Source: JAVBSC01 sp031547305 | GTDB lineage: Bacteria; Desulfobacterota; Desulfovibrionia; Desulfovibrionales; Desulfovibrionaceae | DNA length: 43,338 nt | Direction: 5' to 3' | Assembly: GCA_031547305.1 (NCBI GenBank) | Contig: JAVBSC010000017.1 | Coordinates: forward strand, 1-43,338 | Part shown: in pieces, positions 34,824 through 43,313 of the stretch | Layout of the letters: every line of letters starts with the position of its first letter | Numbering within the stretch: the first letter of the stretch is position 1 | The notes under the pieces: model-generated | Database searches by the model: none | What the model was told of the DNA's origin: nothing | Seen by the model: the letters and a program-made list of their open reading frames with translations, nothing else | Position numbers and translations under genes: made by a program

Positions 34824-34860
34824 CGTCCGGCTTGCATGCCGGGCGCTTTTGAGGCAAAAG
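34824..34860 (+). promoter_or_regulatory. Tandem hairpins in the leader of the 34891 operon
   Basis: A stem of eight pairs (34824-34831 with 34838-34845, loop TTGCAT) is followed directly by CTTTTG. A second perfect hairpin, CTTTTG-AGG-CAAAAG (34846-34860), uses that run as its left arm. The two could compete, as in an attenuator. The first has the form of an intrinsic terminator although no plus-strand gene precedes it. Confidence 0.4.
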
Positions 34861-34890
34861 AATTCCACCTGCGACAAGTGAGGATAATTG

Positions 34891-35841
34891 ATGTTTACGT
34901 TCTCCATGCCTCCGGCCGAAATACTCCCCAGCGCCATAGCGGCCTGGCTGATTGCCCTGCTTGTTCCGGCCGCCCTGCTGGCGTACCTTTTTTCCGCCGT
35001 CCTTGAAGCCGGAGGCAAGCCGTTTCAGCTTAAACTTGCCGGGCAGTTTGCCGAAATGGGGCTTTTTTTGCACGTAGCGGCCGCCGTACTCCTGGGCGCG
35101 GCCCTGGCCTGGCTTTTTTCCGAACGGCCGGAGATTTTTCAGGAGCATTACTCCCGGCTGCCCCTGAGCATGGGGATACTTTTGGGAGCCTCACTGCTGG
35201 TATCCGCCTGCTCGGCCGCCTCGCGCGCCAGAAGCGGACGGCCTGGTCCGGCGCATCTTCTGCTCAGTTACCTGAATGCCCTGCTCTTTTTCAGTGTGCC
35301 GCTGATTTGCGGGACTATTTTCCGCTACCTGGTCTACCCGGCCTCAAATTTGCCGGATTACAACGTCTTCAGCGTGGTTTCCGAACTGCTTATAAATATT
35401 CCGGACGCGCCGGAATTCTGGCTGGCCTTTGGCTTTACCTGCCTGAACTCTCTGTGCGCGGCGGGCATGTTCGGGGTGGCCTGGCTGTTTTTGCGGCGGA
35501 ACAAGGATGACTTCGGCCGCGATTACTATAAATACGCTCTGCATAGGGCTTCGGCCCTGGCTTTGGGCGGCGGTCTGGCCGGCCTGGCGCTTTCCGCGCT
35601 GGTCTTTTTTTATCCCCAGGGCATCCAGGCGCATCCTCCGGCCCTTGGCCAGGTTCCATCCCCGGAGCTGATCGGCCTTGGCTACGCACTTATGTTTATT
35701 GCCTGCGCACTATGGACGGTGATCCGCCTGAGTCAGCTGCCGCTGCGCCACAAAGCCGGGGGCTTTGCCGCCCTGGCCTGCGCCGGAGCGGCCATATTCA
35801 TCCACACCCTTAACTTCCTGCAGAGCATTCCCACGCCTTGA
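34891..35841 (+). CDS. Uncharacterised polytopic membrane protein
   Basis: 316 residues from the ATG at 34891 (AGGA at 34881-34884), with about eight membrane helices. Polar positions such as VLEAGGKPFQLKLAGQ, an EHYSRLPLS loop and several His (FLHVAAAVL, FIHTL at the end) give some resemblance to haem-bearing membrane subunits, but there is no confident family match. It starts the cluster that continues with the membrane-bound regulator 24 bases later. A role as sensor partner or energy-coupling subunit is possible but not supported by a motif. Confidence 0.75.
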   Translation: MFTFSMPPAEILPSAIAAWLIALLVPAALLAYLFSAVLEAGGKPFQLKLAGQFAEMGLFLHVAAAVLLGAALAWLFSERPEIFQEHYSRLPLSMGILLGASLLVSACSAASRARSGRPGPAHLLLSYLNALLFFSVPLICGTIFRYLVYPASNLPDYNVFSVVSELLINIPDAPEFWLAFGFTCLNSLCAAGMFGVAWLFLRRNKDDFGRDYYKYALHRASALALGGGLAGLALSALVFFYPQGIQAHPPALGQVPSPELIGLGYALMFIACALWTVIRLSQLPLRHKAGGFAALACAGAAIFIHTLNFLQSIPTP

Positions 35842-35865
35842 GCAAATCGAATCCTGCGAGGTTTT

Positions 35866-38466
35866 ATGCGGCTTTGGAGTTCTTTGGTATCCGCCGGAGG
35901 CAACTCGATACTCCGGGGCAGGTTTTCCGAATGGAGCATGCGCAAGCGGCTCTTCGTCTGCTTCGTCTCCGGAGCTGTCGCGCTGATCGCTCTTTCCGGC
36001 CACATAATTTATCGCAGCACCGCCGCTTACGTGGTGCCCCTTCTGGAACGCAACATTCTGCTCCAGGCCAAGGCCCAGGCCGTTGCCCTGAAAACCCGCA
36101 TCCAGTCCGCCCGTGACGATCTGGCCAGGCTGGCCGCGGCCGGAGAACCGGATGAAACCGCCTTGCGCCGCTTTTTGGAGCGGGAATCCCTGGTGAATGA
36201 TCAGCTTTATGCGGAACTGGCCTACCAGAGCGTGGACGGTCAAAAACGCCTGGCCCTGATTGCGGCCGGCGGGGACTTCGGAACGGTGGCCCCGGAGCTT
36301 CTGGAGGGCGGCCACGGACTCTTGGGCGACCTGGGCGCCGACTTCAAGCGGGCTTTTCCGTCGGAGCCGTTTACCGCTTTCTCTTACCCGGTTGTACATA
36401 CCGCCGGCGGCGAGCGTAGCGCCAGAGGGTTTGCGCTACGCCTGTGTTCGCCGGTTTACGGCGCGTCCGGCCACCTCAGGGGCCGGCTCACTCTTTCTTT
36501 GAATCTGGCGGTCTTGCGGGATATTTTGTCTGAATACAGCAGCGCGCGCTCTCCGTTGCATATTTTTCCCCACAACATGGAATTGCAGAGCGGCTATTTT
36601 TTTGATCCGCGCGGTTGGATGCTCTTTCAGTCCGAAGGGGAAACACCGGCGGATTCCACTGCCCCGCTCCTGGCCACGGACAACGCCCGCTCAGGTCTGG
36701 AAGGCGATTACGGCCGGGCAGGATTCAGCGTGGCCTTCCGGCCCTTCGCCTCCAACGAAGCCTATTGGCGCATGGTCATGCAGGTGGGCAAAAACGTAGA
36801 CGGAATCATGAACCAGGAATCCTCCCTGCTCTCCTGGCGCAACAAGTCCGAAGGCATCGTGGGCTACGCCCCGGTGAGCGTAAATATCGCCCCGGACCAG
36901 CCGCCTTATGTTCTGGGCGGCGTGGCCTACAGTTCCAGCATTTTTTATTCCACCCGGAATTCTTACCAGCAATACGCGGTAATCGGCGTGACCATGCTCT
37001 GCGCTTTTGTGATTCTGGGCGCGTTCAGCCTTTTGACTGAAGCGGTCACGGACGCGCCGCTCAAAAACATGTCCGGGCAGCTTCGCGATATGGAAATAAA
37101 CAATGCCTGGACCCCGCTGGAGCTCGACCGGGCCAGCCCGGAAATTACCACCCTGGGGAATGCGGTGAACCGGCTTATTTTTGCCCTGGAACAAAAAAAA
37201 GTCGCTCTGCTCAAAGCCCGGCAGGCCTTGCAGGAAAACCTGAACCGCCAGCCTGCCCGCGAGGAGCGGGCACTTGACCAGGCCGGATTCCGGCCGGCCG
37301 AGGACAGCGACGATTCCCGCCTGGGCCTCCTTGGAACCGGACCGGCCATGCAGGAATTGCGCGCCCTTATCCGCAAGGCCGGACCGCTCAGCGCGGACGT
37401 GCTCATTTGCGGGGAAACCGGCACCGGCAAAGAACTGGCGGCTGAAGCCATCCACAAGGCCGGCCCGCGCGCCAGCAAGCCTTTTATCTGCATCAACTGC
37501 GGCGCGCTTGATGAAAACCTGCTCCTGGACGCCCTGTTCGGGCATGTCAGGGGCGCTTTTTCCGACGCCAGGACGGACCGCAAGGGCGCTTTCATCGCGG
37601 CGGACGGCGGAACTTTGTTTTTGGATGAAATCGGCAACGCCTCGCTAAAAGTCCAGCAGGCTCTTTTGCGCGCCTTGTCCGTCCGACGGGTCAGCCCCCT
37701 GGGCAGCGACGCGGAGCAGCCCTTTGACGTGCGCATTGTGGCCGCCACCAACCTTGATTTGCGGGAAAGCGCGCGCAACGGTACTTTCAGGGAAGATCTC
37801 TATTACCGTCTGGCGGTGATCACCATAAACACTCCGCCCCTGCGAGAGCATATGGAAGACCTGCCCATGCTGGCGCGCACCTTTTTAAAACTTTCCGCCG
37901 CGCATCTTGGACGCTCTGAAGTCACCCTGACCCACGGCGCTCTGGAACGCCTGATGCAACACGACTGGCCGGGCAACGTGCGCGAGCTCAAACACACCCT
38001 GACCAGAACCCTGGCTTTTGTGGACGGATTCAGCCTGTTTGCCGAGGATTTGCGCTTTGGCGGAGGGGTGATTGAGGCCAGCCGCCTGGAAAATAAGCAG
38101 GCGGCCTTTTCACAAAAATCCTGGGACAATTTTGAAGCCGGAAGCTACACGGCAGCCCCGGGAGCGGAGTCCTTCTGCCGGCCGCCGGATGACAGCCGGC
38201 CGGCAACGCCGGAAAGGCTGGAGCAATCACCTGTTGCTCCGGAAGCGGATCTGGAATCCCTTTCTCCCCGGCAAAAATCCCTCTGGCCGGAAATACTCAG
38301 ACAGGGCGGCATAACCCGCGCCGGCTACCAGAAGCTTTTGCCCAAAGGCGTGCCGGTGCGGACCGCCCAGTACGACCTGGGCGACTTTGTACGGCGCGGA
38401 ATGCTCAAAAAGGAAGGCGGCGGTCCCAGCACCAGATATGTCGTCAATACTTCCGCCAGGGCCTGA
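35866..38466 (+). CDS. Membrane-bound sigma-54-type activator with altered GAFTGA loop
   Basis: 866 residues. The first helix is at about 28-49. An extracytoplasmic sensor of about 315 residues is Cache-like in length and layout and includes SYPVVHTAGGER and PVYGASGHLRG. The second helix is at about 370-392, followed by a HAMP-like linker. The AAA+ domain has Walker A GETGTGKE (516-523), Walker B LFLDE (584-588) and REDLYYRLAVITINTPPLRE. The sigma-54 contact loop reads GAFSDA (563-568) instead of GAFTGA. The C-terminus lacks a Fis-type helix-turn-helix; it has a different region (PRQKSLWPEILRQGG to VRRGMLKKEGG) that looks like a winged helix. GAGG lies before the ATG. It is 3 bases from the phosphotransferase gene. 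Confidence 0.85.
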   Translation: MRLWSSLVSAGGNSILRGRFSEWSMRKRLFVCFVSGAVALIALSGHIIYRSTAAYVVPLLERNILLQAKAQAVALKTRIQSARDDLARLAAAGEPDETALRRFLERESLVNDQLYAELAYQSVDGQKRLALIAAGGDFGTVAPELLEGGHGLLGDLGADFKRAFPSEPFTAFSYPVVHTAGGERSARGFALRLCSPVYGASGHLRGRLTLSLNLAVLRDILSEYSSARSPLHIFPHNMELQSGYFFDPRGWMLFQSEGETPADSTAPLLATDNARSGLEGDYGRAGFSVAFRPFASNEAYWRMVMQVGKNVDGIMNQESSLLSWRNKSEGIVGYAPVSVNIAPDQPPYVLGGVAYSSSIFYSTRNSYQQYAVIGVTMLCAFVILGAFSLLTEAVTDAPLKNMSGQLRDMEINNAWTPLELDRASPEITTLGNAVNRLIFALEQKKVALLKARQALQENLNRQPAREERALDQAGFRPAEDSDDSRLGLLGTGPAMQELRALIRKAGPLSADVLICGETGTGKELAAEAIHKAGPRASKPFICINCGALDENLLLDALFGHVRGAFSDARTDRKGAFIAADGGTLFLDEIGNASLKVQQALLRALSVRRVSPLGSDAEQPFDVRIVAATNLDLRESARNGTFREDLYYRLAVITINTPPLREHMEDLPMLARTFLKLSAAHLGRSEVTLTHGALERLMQHDWPGNVRELKHTLTRTLAFVDGFSLFAEDLRFGGGVIEASRLENKQAAFSQKSWDNFEAGSYTAAPGAESFCRPPDDSRPATPERLEQSPVAPEADLESLSPRQKSLWPEILRQGGITRAGYQKLLPKGVPVRTAQYDLGDFVRRGMLKKEGGGPSTRYVVNTSARA

Positions 38467-38469
38467 GGC

Positions 38470-41073
38470 ATGCCGACCATACTGGAAACGCTCTCATCCC
38501 TGCTGGGGTTTCGCAAATCAAACCCGAACGCGGAAAACAAGGATCGCACCTTAAAAATCTTCCGGCTGCGCTACGTGCAGTTTAAGGATTTGCTGGCTTC
38601 CAACGCCGAAATGGCCAAAATACTGGCGGATCTGGAAGAAAAACTCTCCGGCGGGCGGCTCTTTGGCATGACCTACATTCGCGGCCAGGCCACCCGGGCG
38701 GTATTTCACACCATGCGCATGGCCATGTGCCTGAACGCCATGTCCGGCCAGGGTTATCCGGACCTGCCCCTGGCGGTCAAGCGCATCAACGCGTCCATCA
38801 GCGAAATCCTGGAGGAAAAAAACGAGCCGCCCATTGAAGCGCTTACCCTGCCCCTGTCTGAGGTAAACCGCGATATGACCGATCTGGTGGGCGGCAAGAG
38901 CGCCAATCTGGGGGAAATGGCCGGCCGGCTTGGCCTGCCTGTGCCGCGCGGCTTTGCCGTGACCGTGCACGCCTATTATCTATATATGCGCCGGACCGGG
39001 CTGAACGAGGAAATGCAAAAACTCATGCGCGACGTGCACGTGGACGACGCGCAAAGCGTATTGGAAGCCGGCGAGGGCATGCAGAAGCTGGTCCGGCGCA
39101 CACCACTCCCCGCCGAGCTGGCCGAAGCCCTGCTCGAAAGCTATGACCGGGCTTTTGCCGCCGGCGCGGACACTCCAGGTCCGGAACAGGTCCGGGTGGC
39201 CCTGCGCAGCAGCGCCCTGGCCGAGGACGGCAGCGTCAGCTTCGCCGGCCAGTACATCAGCCTGCTCAACATAAAACGGCCGGAACTGCTGGACGCCTAC
39301 CGCGATATCGTAGCCGGGCTGTTCGCGCCCAGGGCCATCATGTACCGCCTGCACCAGGGCGTGCCACTGGAAGCCAGCGCCATGGCCGTAACCTGCCTGG
39401 AAATGGTCGACTCCCTGGCCAGCGGCATCACTTTTTCCCGCCATCCGGTGGATCTGCTGGCCAACTGCGTGCTGACCAACGCGGTCTGGGGACTTGGCGA
39501 ATACGCTGTGGCCGGTAAAATACCGCCGGATTCATGGGAATATTCCAGAGAAAATCCTCCCCGGCAGCTTAAATTCACCCCAGGACAAAAAAACGTCCGT
39601 CTTGTGGCCAATCCGGAAGGCGGACTGGAGGAGCAAACCGTGCCGGACGACCTGGCCAGGGCTCCCTGCCTGAGCGATGCGGAAGCCGGGCGTCTGGCCG
39701 CTTACGCCCTGCGTCTGGAGGATCACTACAACTTCCCGCAGGATATTGAATGGAGCAAGAGCCATGACGGACGCCTGCTTATTTTGCAAACCCGTCCCAT
39801 GACCACTCTGGCCCCCGGCGAAGACGACAGGGACTCCGTGCGGACCCCGCTTCTGCCCGGTTATCCGCTTCTGGCCGAAGGCGGGGACATCGCCTGCAAA
39901 GGCGTGGGCAGCGGCCCGGTAGTCCAGCCGGCCAGCCAGGAGGATCTGACCATGTTCCCGGAAGGCGGCGTCCTGGTGGCCGCGCATTCCTCACCCAACC
40001 ACGTGCTGGCCATGGACAGGGCCCAGGCCATTGTGGCGGAAGCCGGGAGCGTGACCGGGCACATGGCCTCGCTGGCGCGGGAGTTCAAGGTGCCCGCCCT
40101 GCTCAACGTCAAAAACGCCCAAAGCCTGCTTAAACCCGGCGCAATCGTGACTGTGGACGCTTTTTCCGGCCGCGTCTACCAGGGAGAGGCCAGTGAGCTT
40201 CTGCATCTGCGCCGGGAACGCCGGGTCTCTTTAAGCAACACGCCTATTTTGTCCACGCTGCAAAAAGTCTGCGCCCTGATCCAGCCCCTTAACCTTACGG
40301 ACCCAAAAGCCGCCGATTTTGCTCCGGCCAACTGCCGTACCCTGCACGACGTTATGCGCCTGGCCCACGAATTTTCCTACCGGGAAATATTCAAACTTTC
40401 CGACACAGCGACGGATATGGGAGCCGTGGCCGTGGAACTCAGAATTCCCGTGCCCTTTGATCTTTACGTCATTGATCTGGACGGCGGGTTGGACAACCCG
40501 CGCGGCTTTCACCTTGTCAGCCCGGATATGGTCACTTCCGTGCCCTTCAACGGTCTGCTCAAGGGGCTGCTCAACGCGGACGCCCAGAAAAGGGAGCCGC
40601 GCCCTGTGGCCGTCAGCGGCTTTCTCTCCGTTATGAAGCGCCAGATGGTCGAATCACCCACCGCCTATGGCGAACGCTTCGGCGACAAGACCTACGCCAT
40701 AATTTCCGACAAATACCTGAACTTCAGTTCGCGCGTCGGCTACCATTACAGCGTCATGGACTGCTATTGCGGCAAGACTGTCAACAAAAACTACATCACC
40801 TTCCAGTTTAAAGGCGGCGCGGCGGACGAAACCCGGCGGCGGCGCCGGGTGCGCTCCATCGGGATTATTCTGGAGCGCCTGGGCTTCAACGTGGAAATAA
40901 AGGGCGATCACTGCGCGGCCAAATTCCAGAAATACCCGGAAGAAGAAATCCTGGAGCGCCTGGACCAGCTCGGCCGCCTCCTACAGGTCACCCGCCAGTT
41001 GGATATGCTTATGACCGACGAAAACGCCGTGACCGCCTTTGCGGAGAATTTTTTAAGCGGAATTTATCATTAA
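38470..41073 (+). CDS. PEP-synthase-like phosphotransferase without the PEP barrel
   Basis: 867 residues. After a unique N-terminal part of about 130 residues comes the PPDK_N ATP-grasp domain, with GGKSANLGEMAGRLGLPVP (K143), VALRSSALAEDG (R246), TFSRHPV and ILQTRPMT. The phosphohistidine domain follows, with His531 in SVTGHMASLAREFKVPAL. The C-terminal TIM barrel that binds PEP or pyruvate is missing. It is replaced by about 300 residues with no match I know (features include VIDLDGGLDNPRGFH and VMDCYCGKTVNKN). By analogy with rifampin phosphotransferase it may transfer a phosphate from ATP, via His531, to an unknown acceptor. It is coupled to the activator gene. Confidence 0.85.
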   Translation: MPTILETLSSLLGFRKSNPNAENKDRTLKIFRLRYVQFKDLLASNAEMAKILADLEEKLSGGRLFGMTYIRGQATRAVFHTMRMAMCLNAMSGQGYPDLPLAVKRINASISEILEEKNEPPIEALTLPLSEVNRDMTDLVGGKSANLGEMAGRLGLPVPRGFAVTVHAYYLYMRRTGLNEEMQKLMRDVHVDDAQSVLEAGEGMQKLVRRTPLPAELAEALLESYDRAFAAGADTPGPEQVRVALRSSALAEDGSVSFAGQYISLLNIKRPELLDAYRDIVAGLFAPRAIMYRLHQGVPLEASAMAVTCLEMVDSLASGITFSRHPVDLLANCVLTNAVWGLGEYAVAGKIPPDSWEYSRENPPRQLKFTPGQKNVRLVANPEGGLEEQTVPDDLARAPCLSDAEAGRLAAYALRLEDHYNFPQDIEWSKSHDGRLLILQTRPMTTLAPGEDDRDSVRTPLLPGYPLLAEGGDIACKGVGSGPVVQPASQEDLTMFPEGGVLVAAHSSPNHVLAMDRAQAIVAEAGSVTGHMASLAREFKVPALLNVKNAQSLLKPGAIVTVDAFSGRVYQGEASELLHLRRERRVSLSNTPILSTLQKVCALIQPLNLTDPKAADFAPANCRTLHDVMRLAHEFSYREIFKLSDTATDMGAVAVELRIPVPFDLYVIDLDGGLDNPRGFHLVSPDMVTSVPFNGLLKGLLNADAQKREPRPVAVSGFLSVMKRQMVESPTAYGERFGDKTYAIISDKYLNFSSRVGYHYSVMDCYCGKTVNKNYITFQFKGGAADETRRRRRVRSIGIILERLGFNVEIKGDHCAAKFQKYPEEEILERLDQLGRLLQVTRQLDMLMTDENAVTAFAENFLSGIYH

Positions 41074-41801
41074 TGCGAGCCTATCTTTCTCCAACGCCGG
41101 ACTGCGGCCTGTACTGGGGACCGTTGACCAAAGGCACTCTGCTGCGCCGCTACAAGCGCTTTCTGGCCGATGTGGAGCTGGAGGACGGCGGCATCGTTAC
41201 CGCCCACACTCCCAATACCGGCAGCATGCTGGGTTGTTCCGAGCCAGGACGCCCGGTCTGGCTCTCGCTCCATGACCAGGCAAAACGCAAGTACGTTTAT
41301 TCCCTGGAGATGATCCGGATGCCCTTCGCCTTGGTCGGCGTAAACACCGGCCTGCCCAACAGGCTGATTAAAACCGCCATTCAGGCCGGCTGTATGGAAG
41401 AGTTCCCTTTTCCCGCCCGCGTGGCCGGCGAGGTCCGCTATGGAGAAAGCCGCCTGGACCTGCGCGTTGAGACAGACAACCAGCCAACGGCTTTTGTGGA
41501 AATCAAGAACTGCACCCTGGTGGAAAACGGCACGGCCTGTTTCCCAGACGCGGTAACCTCCAGAGGAGCAAGGCATTTGGAAGAGCTGGCCAAGGCCGTC
41601 AAACAAGGCTTCCGCGCGGTCATATTCATCCTGGTCCAGCGCGGCGATGCGGAGCGCTTCAGCCCGGCGGATCGCATCGATCCGGAATGGGGGCGCGCGC
41701 TGCGCGATGTTCTGGATAAAGGCGTGGAACTGCTGGTTTATCGGGCGGATTTGAGTCTGGAGAAAATTGCCGTGGGGAAACGCCTGCCGGTGGTTTTGTA
41801 A
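41073..41801 (+). CDS. sfsA: SfsA family protein (putative DNA-binding / sugar-fermentation stimulation)
   Basis: 242 residues, normal length. Signature elements are TLLRRYKRFLADVEL, THTPNTGSM-like AHTPNTGSMLG, VGVNTGLPN, FPFPARV, the nuclease-like ES...DLR / FVEIKNCTL pattern and FPDAVTSRGARHLEEL. SfsA was named from stimulation of maltose use in E. coli; the ExK-type core suggests an endonuclease fold. The ATG shares its A with the stop codon of the preceding phosphotransferase gene, so translation is coupled. Confidence 0.93.
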   Translation: MRAYLSPTPDCGLYWGPLTKGTLLRRYKRFLADVELEDGGIVTAHTPNTGSMLGCSEPGRPVWLSLHDQAKRKYVYSLEMIRMPFALVGVNTGLPNRLIKTAIQAGCMEEFPFPARVAGEVRYGESRLDLRVETDNQPTAFVEIKNCTLVENGTACFPDAVTSRGARHLEELAKAVKQGFRAVIFILVQRGDAERFSPADRIDPEWGRALRDVLDKGVELLVYRADLSLEKIAVGKRLPVVL

Positions 41802-41877
41802 AATAAAATATAAAAGATATAATAACGCCGCCGGCTCATCGGCATGTTGCAAAAAAAGCCAGACCGGCTAAGGTGTG

Positions 41878-41904
41878 TTGGAAAACTGTTATAGGGCGTA
41901 AAAT
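41878..41904 (+). promoter_or_regulatory. Weak candidate promoter for the 41965 lipoprotein
   Basis: TTGGAA (41878-41883) and TAAAAT (41899-41904) are separated by 15 bases, shorter than ideal. The 163-base gap after sfsA also holds small hairpins (for example AGCC/GGCT near 41857) but no gene. Confidence 0.3.
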
Positions 41905-41964
41905 AGTGCCGGTTCCGGCCGCAAACCTTTACCGGGAACCAATCCACAGGGAGGGTACATTGCC

Positions 41965-42684
41965 ATGTTCCGAAAAAGTCATTTTGCCTTTGCGTTGCTC
42001 CTGGCCCTTGCTCTGGCCGGGTGCGCCAAATCCCCATTCAGCGGTTCCATGTCCAAAATAGACTCCGACGCCGTGAACAACGGCGAAAAAAGCCTTGTGG
42101 TGATGCGCGCCTCCAGCGAATGGGGCACTCCGGCGGAAACCCGCTGGCTGCATGTGGAAAGCGGCGAACTGTATACCGTTACCTCCAAATTTTCCGCCTC
42201 CACCCAGGAAAAGGCCAGGGAATACGACATGGTCACCCTGCCGCCCGGCCGCTATGTACTGACTTATGTGCTCTATTCCCAAAGCCACGGGGCATCCCTG
42301 CCCAAAAGCCCTTTTGACATCAACCCGGTCTATTCCAAAATTTCAGACCTCGGGCAGGTGCATACGGAAAAAAGCGGCTCGGATTCTCCATACATGACCT
42401 ATGCCCTGCGCAGCACCGGCTTCGCCAAGGACGGCAAAACCCCGCTCATCGCCTCCTTTACCCTGAGCCGGGGCCAGGTTCTGGATATGGGAATCATGAC
42501 CATCCGCTTCAACATCCAGGGCAAGGAAGAACTGCCGGGCTATTACCCGGCCGGGAGCGTGGCCTACAAAATAACCAGAGACGCGGAACGGGCGCGGCTG
42601 GCTCTGGCGGAACAGGACGGCGTGCTGGCTTCCAAAATAAAGGAAGGCCAGATTTCCCGCGGCATTCTGGCTAAAAATCTGTAA
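41965..42684 (+). CDS. Orphan lipoprotein
   Basis: 239 residues with GGAGGG before the ATG and a clear lipoprotein leader (MFRKSHFAFALLLALALAGC, lipobox LAGC, Cys20). The mature part is predicted mostly beta with a stretch (YDMVTLPPGRYVLTYVL) resembling the small beta domains of DUF2846-type lipoproteins. That resemblance is weak and I do not assign a family. It is monocistronic, ending before a strong terminator. Confidence 0.8.
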   Translation: MFRKSHFAFALLLALALAGCAKSPFSGSMSKIDSDAVNNGEKSLVVMRASSEWGTPAETRWLHVESGELYTVTSKFSASTQEKAREYDMVTLPPGRYVLTYVLYSQSHGASLPKSPFDINPVYSKISDLGQVHTEKSGSDSPYMTYALRSTGFAKDGKTPLIASFTLSRGQVLDMGIMTIRFNIQGKEELPGYYPAGSVAYKITRDAERARLALAEQDGVLASKIKEGQISRGILAKNL

Positions 42685-42714
42685 TGGGCTGACAAGGGAA
42701 ACGCTCAAATAGCC

Positions 42715-42747
42715 AGGCCCGCCCTTTTGAACAAGGGCGGGCCTTTT
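42715..42747 (+). terminator. Strong intrinsic terminator
   Basis: AGGCCCGCCCTT (42715-42726) and AAGGGCGGGCCT (42733-42744) form a perfect 12-pair stem with a six-base loop, followed by TTTT. It ends the orphan lipoprotein gene and separates it from the convergent minus-strand gene. Confidence 0.85.
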
Positions 42748-42756
42748 AAACTTTCC

Positions 42757-43173
42757 CTACTCCACATTTATTTCCATGCGCCTGGCGGCCAGCCTGGTAA
42801 AATCGGACCCGCCGCAGCCGCTATTGAACAGCAGCCGGACTTCAACATCCAGAATATACAGGCCGGGCGCGGCAAAGGTTATGCCTGTTTCCGGAGCCCC
42901 GATCCGCACTTCCGGCTCCGGTCCGTCCGGCCTGCCCACCCAAGTAAGCCGGATGTCTTTGTAGCCGCTCGGCGGCAATTCTTCCGGCATGAACGTGATC
43001 AGCAGGCGTACTGCTTCACCTGTTCTGGCCGCGTCCGGCAGGCTGAGCTCCACCACCGGGTCGTCTTTGGAGGGCGGCAGGCCTTCCGGCTCCGCTTGCG
43101 CGCTCCGGGCCGGGGCCACGAAAAAAAGCGTAAATAATATGGGCAGTATGGCGAACAGGCCGCGCGCGCTCAT
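42757..43173 (-). CDS. Small secreted protein of unknown function
   Basis: 138 residues with a signal peptide (MSARGLFAILPILFTLFF to ARSAQA, cleavage near residue 27) and a short mature domain that looks like an immunoglobulin-type beta sandwich (VVELSLPDAARTGEAVRLL, TWVGRPDGP, GLYILDVEVRLL). There is one Cys near the C-terminus (NSGCGGS). GGGGGA lies just before the ATG. No family recognised. Confidence 0.7.
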   Translation of the reverse strand: MSARGLFAILPILFTLFFVAPARSAQAEPEGLPPSKDDPVVELSLPDAARTGEAVRLLITFMPEELPPSGYKDIRLTWVGRPDGPEPEVRIGAPETGITFAAPGLYILDVEVRLLFNSGCGGSDFTRLAARRMEINVE

Positions 43174-43236
43174 AAAATCCCCCGTTACGAAGTGACCGCG
43201 TATACGGATTTGACGCGAACCCTTGCCGCGGCACCT

Positions 43237-43265
43237 CCCCCGGGGGGGGGGGGCCCCCCCCCGGG
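43237..43265. repeat. C5-G12-C9-G3 homopolymer block
   Basis: Five C, twelve G, nine C and three G run consecutively between two divergent genes. The block can fold on itself and is prone to slippage in the cell and to sequencing error, so its exact length should not be trusted. Confidence 0.7.
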
Positions 43266-43313
43266 CGGTGGGGCGCCGCCAGCGGGAGTTTTTGAAATAT
43301 GAAAGGGAGGATT

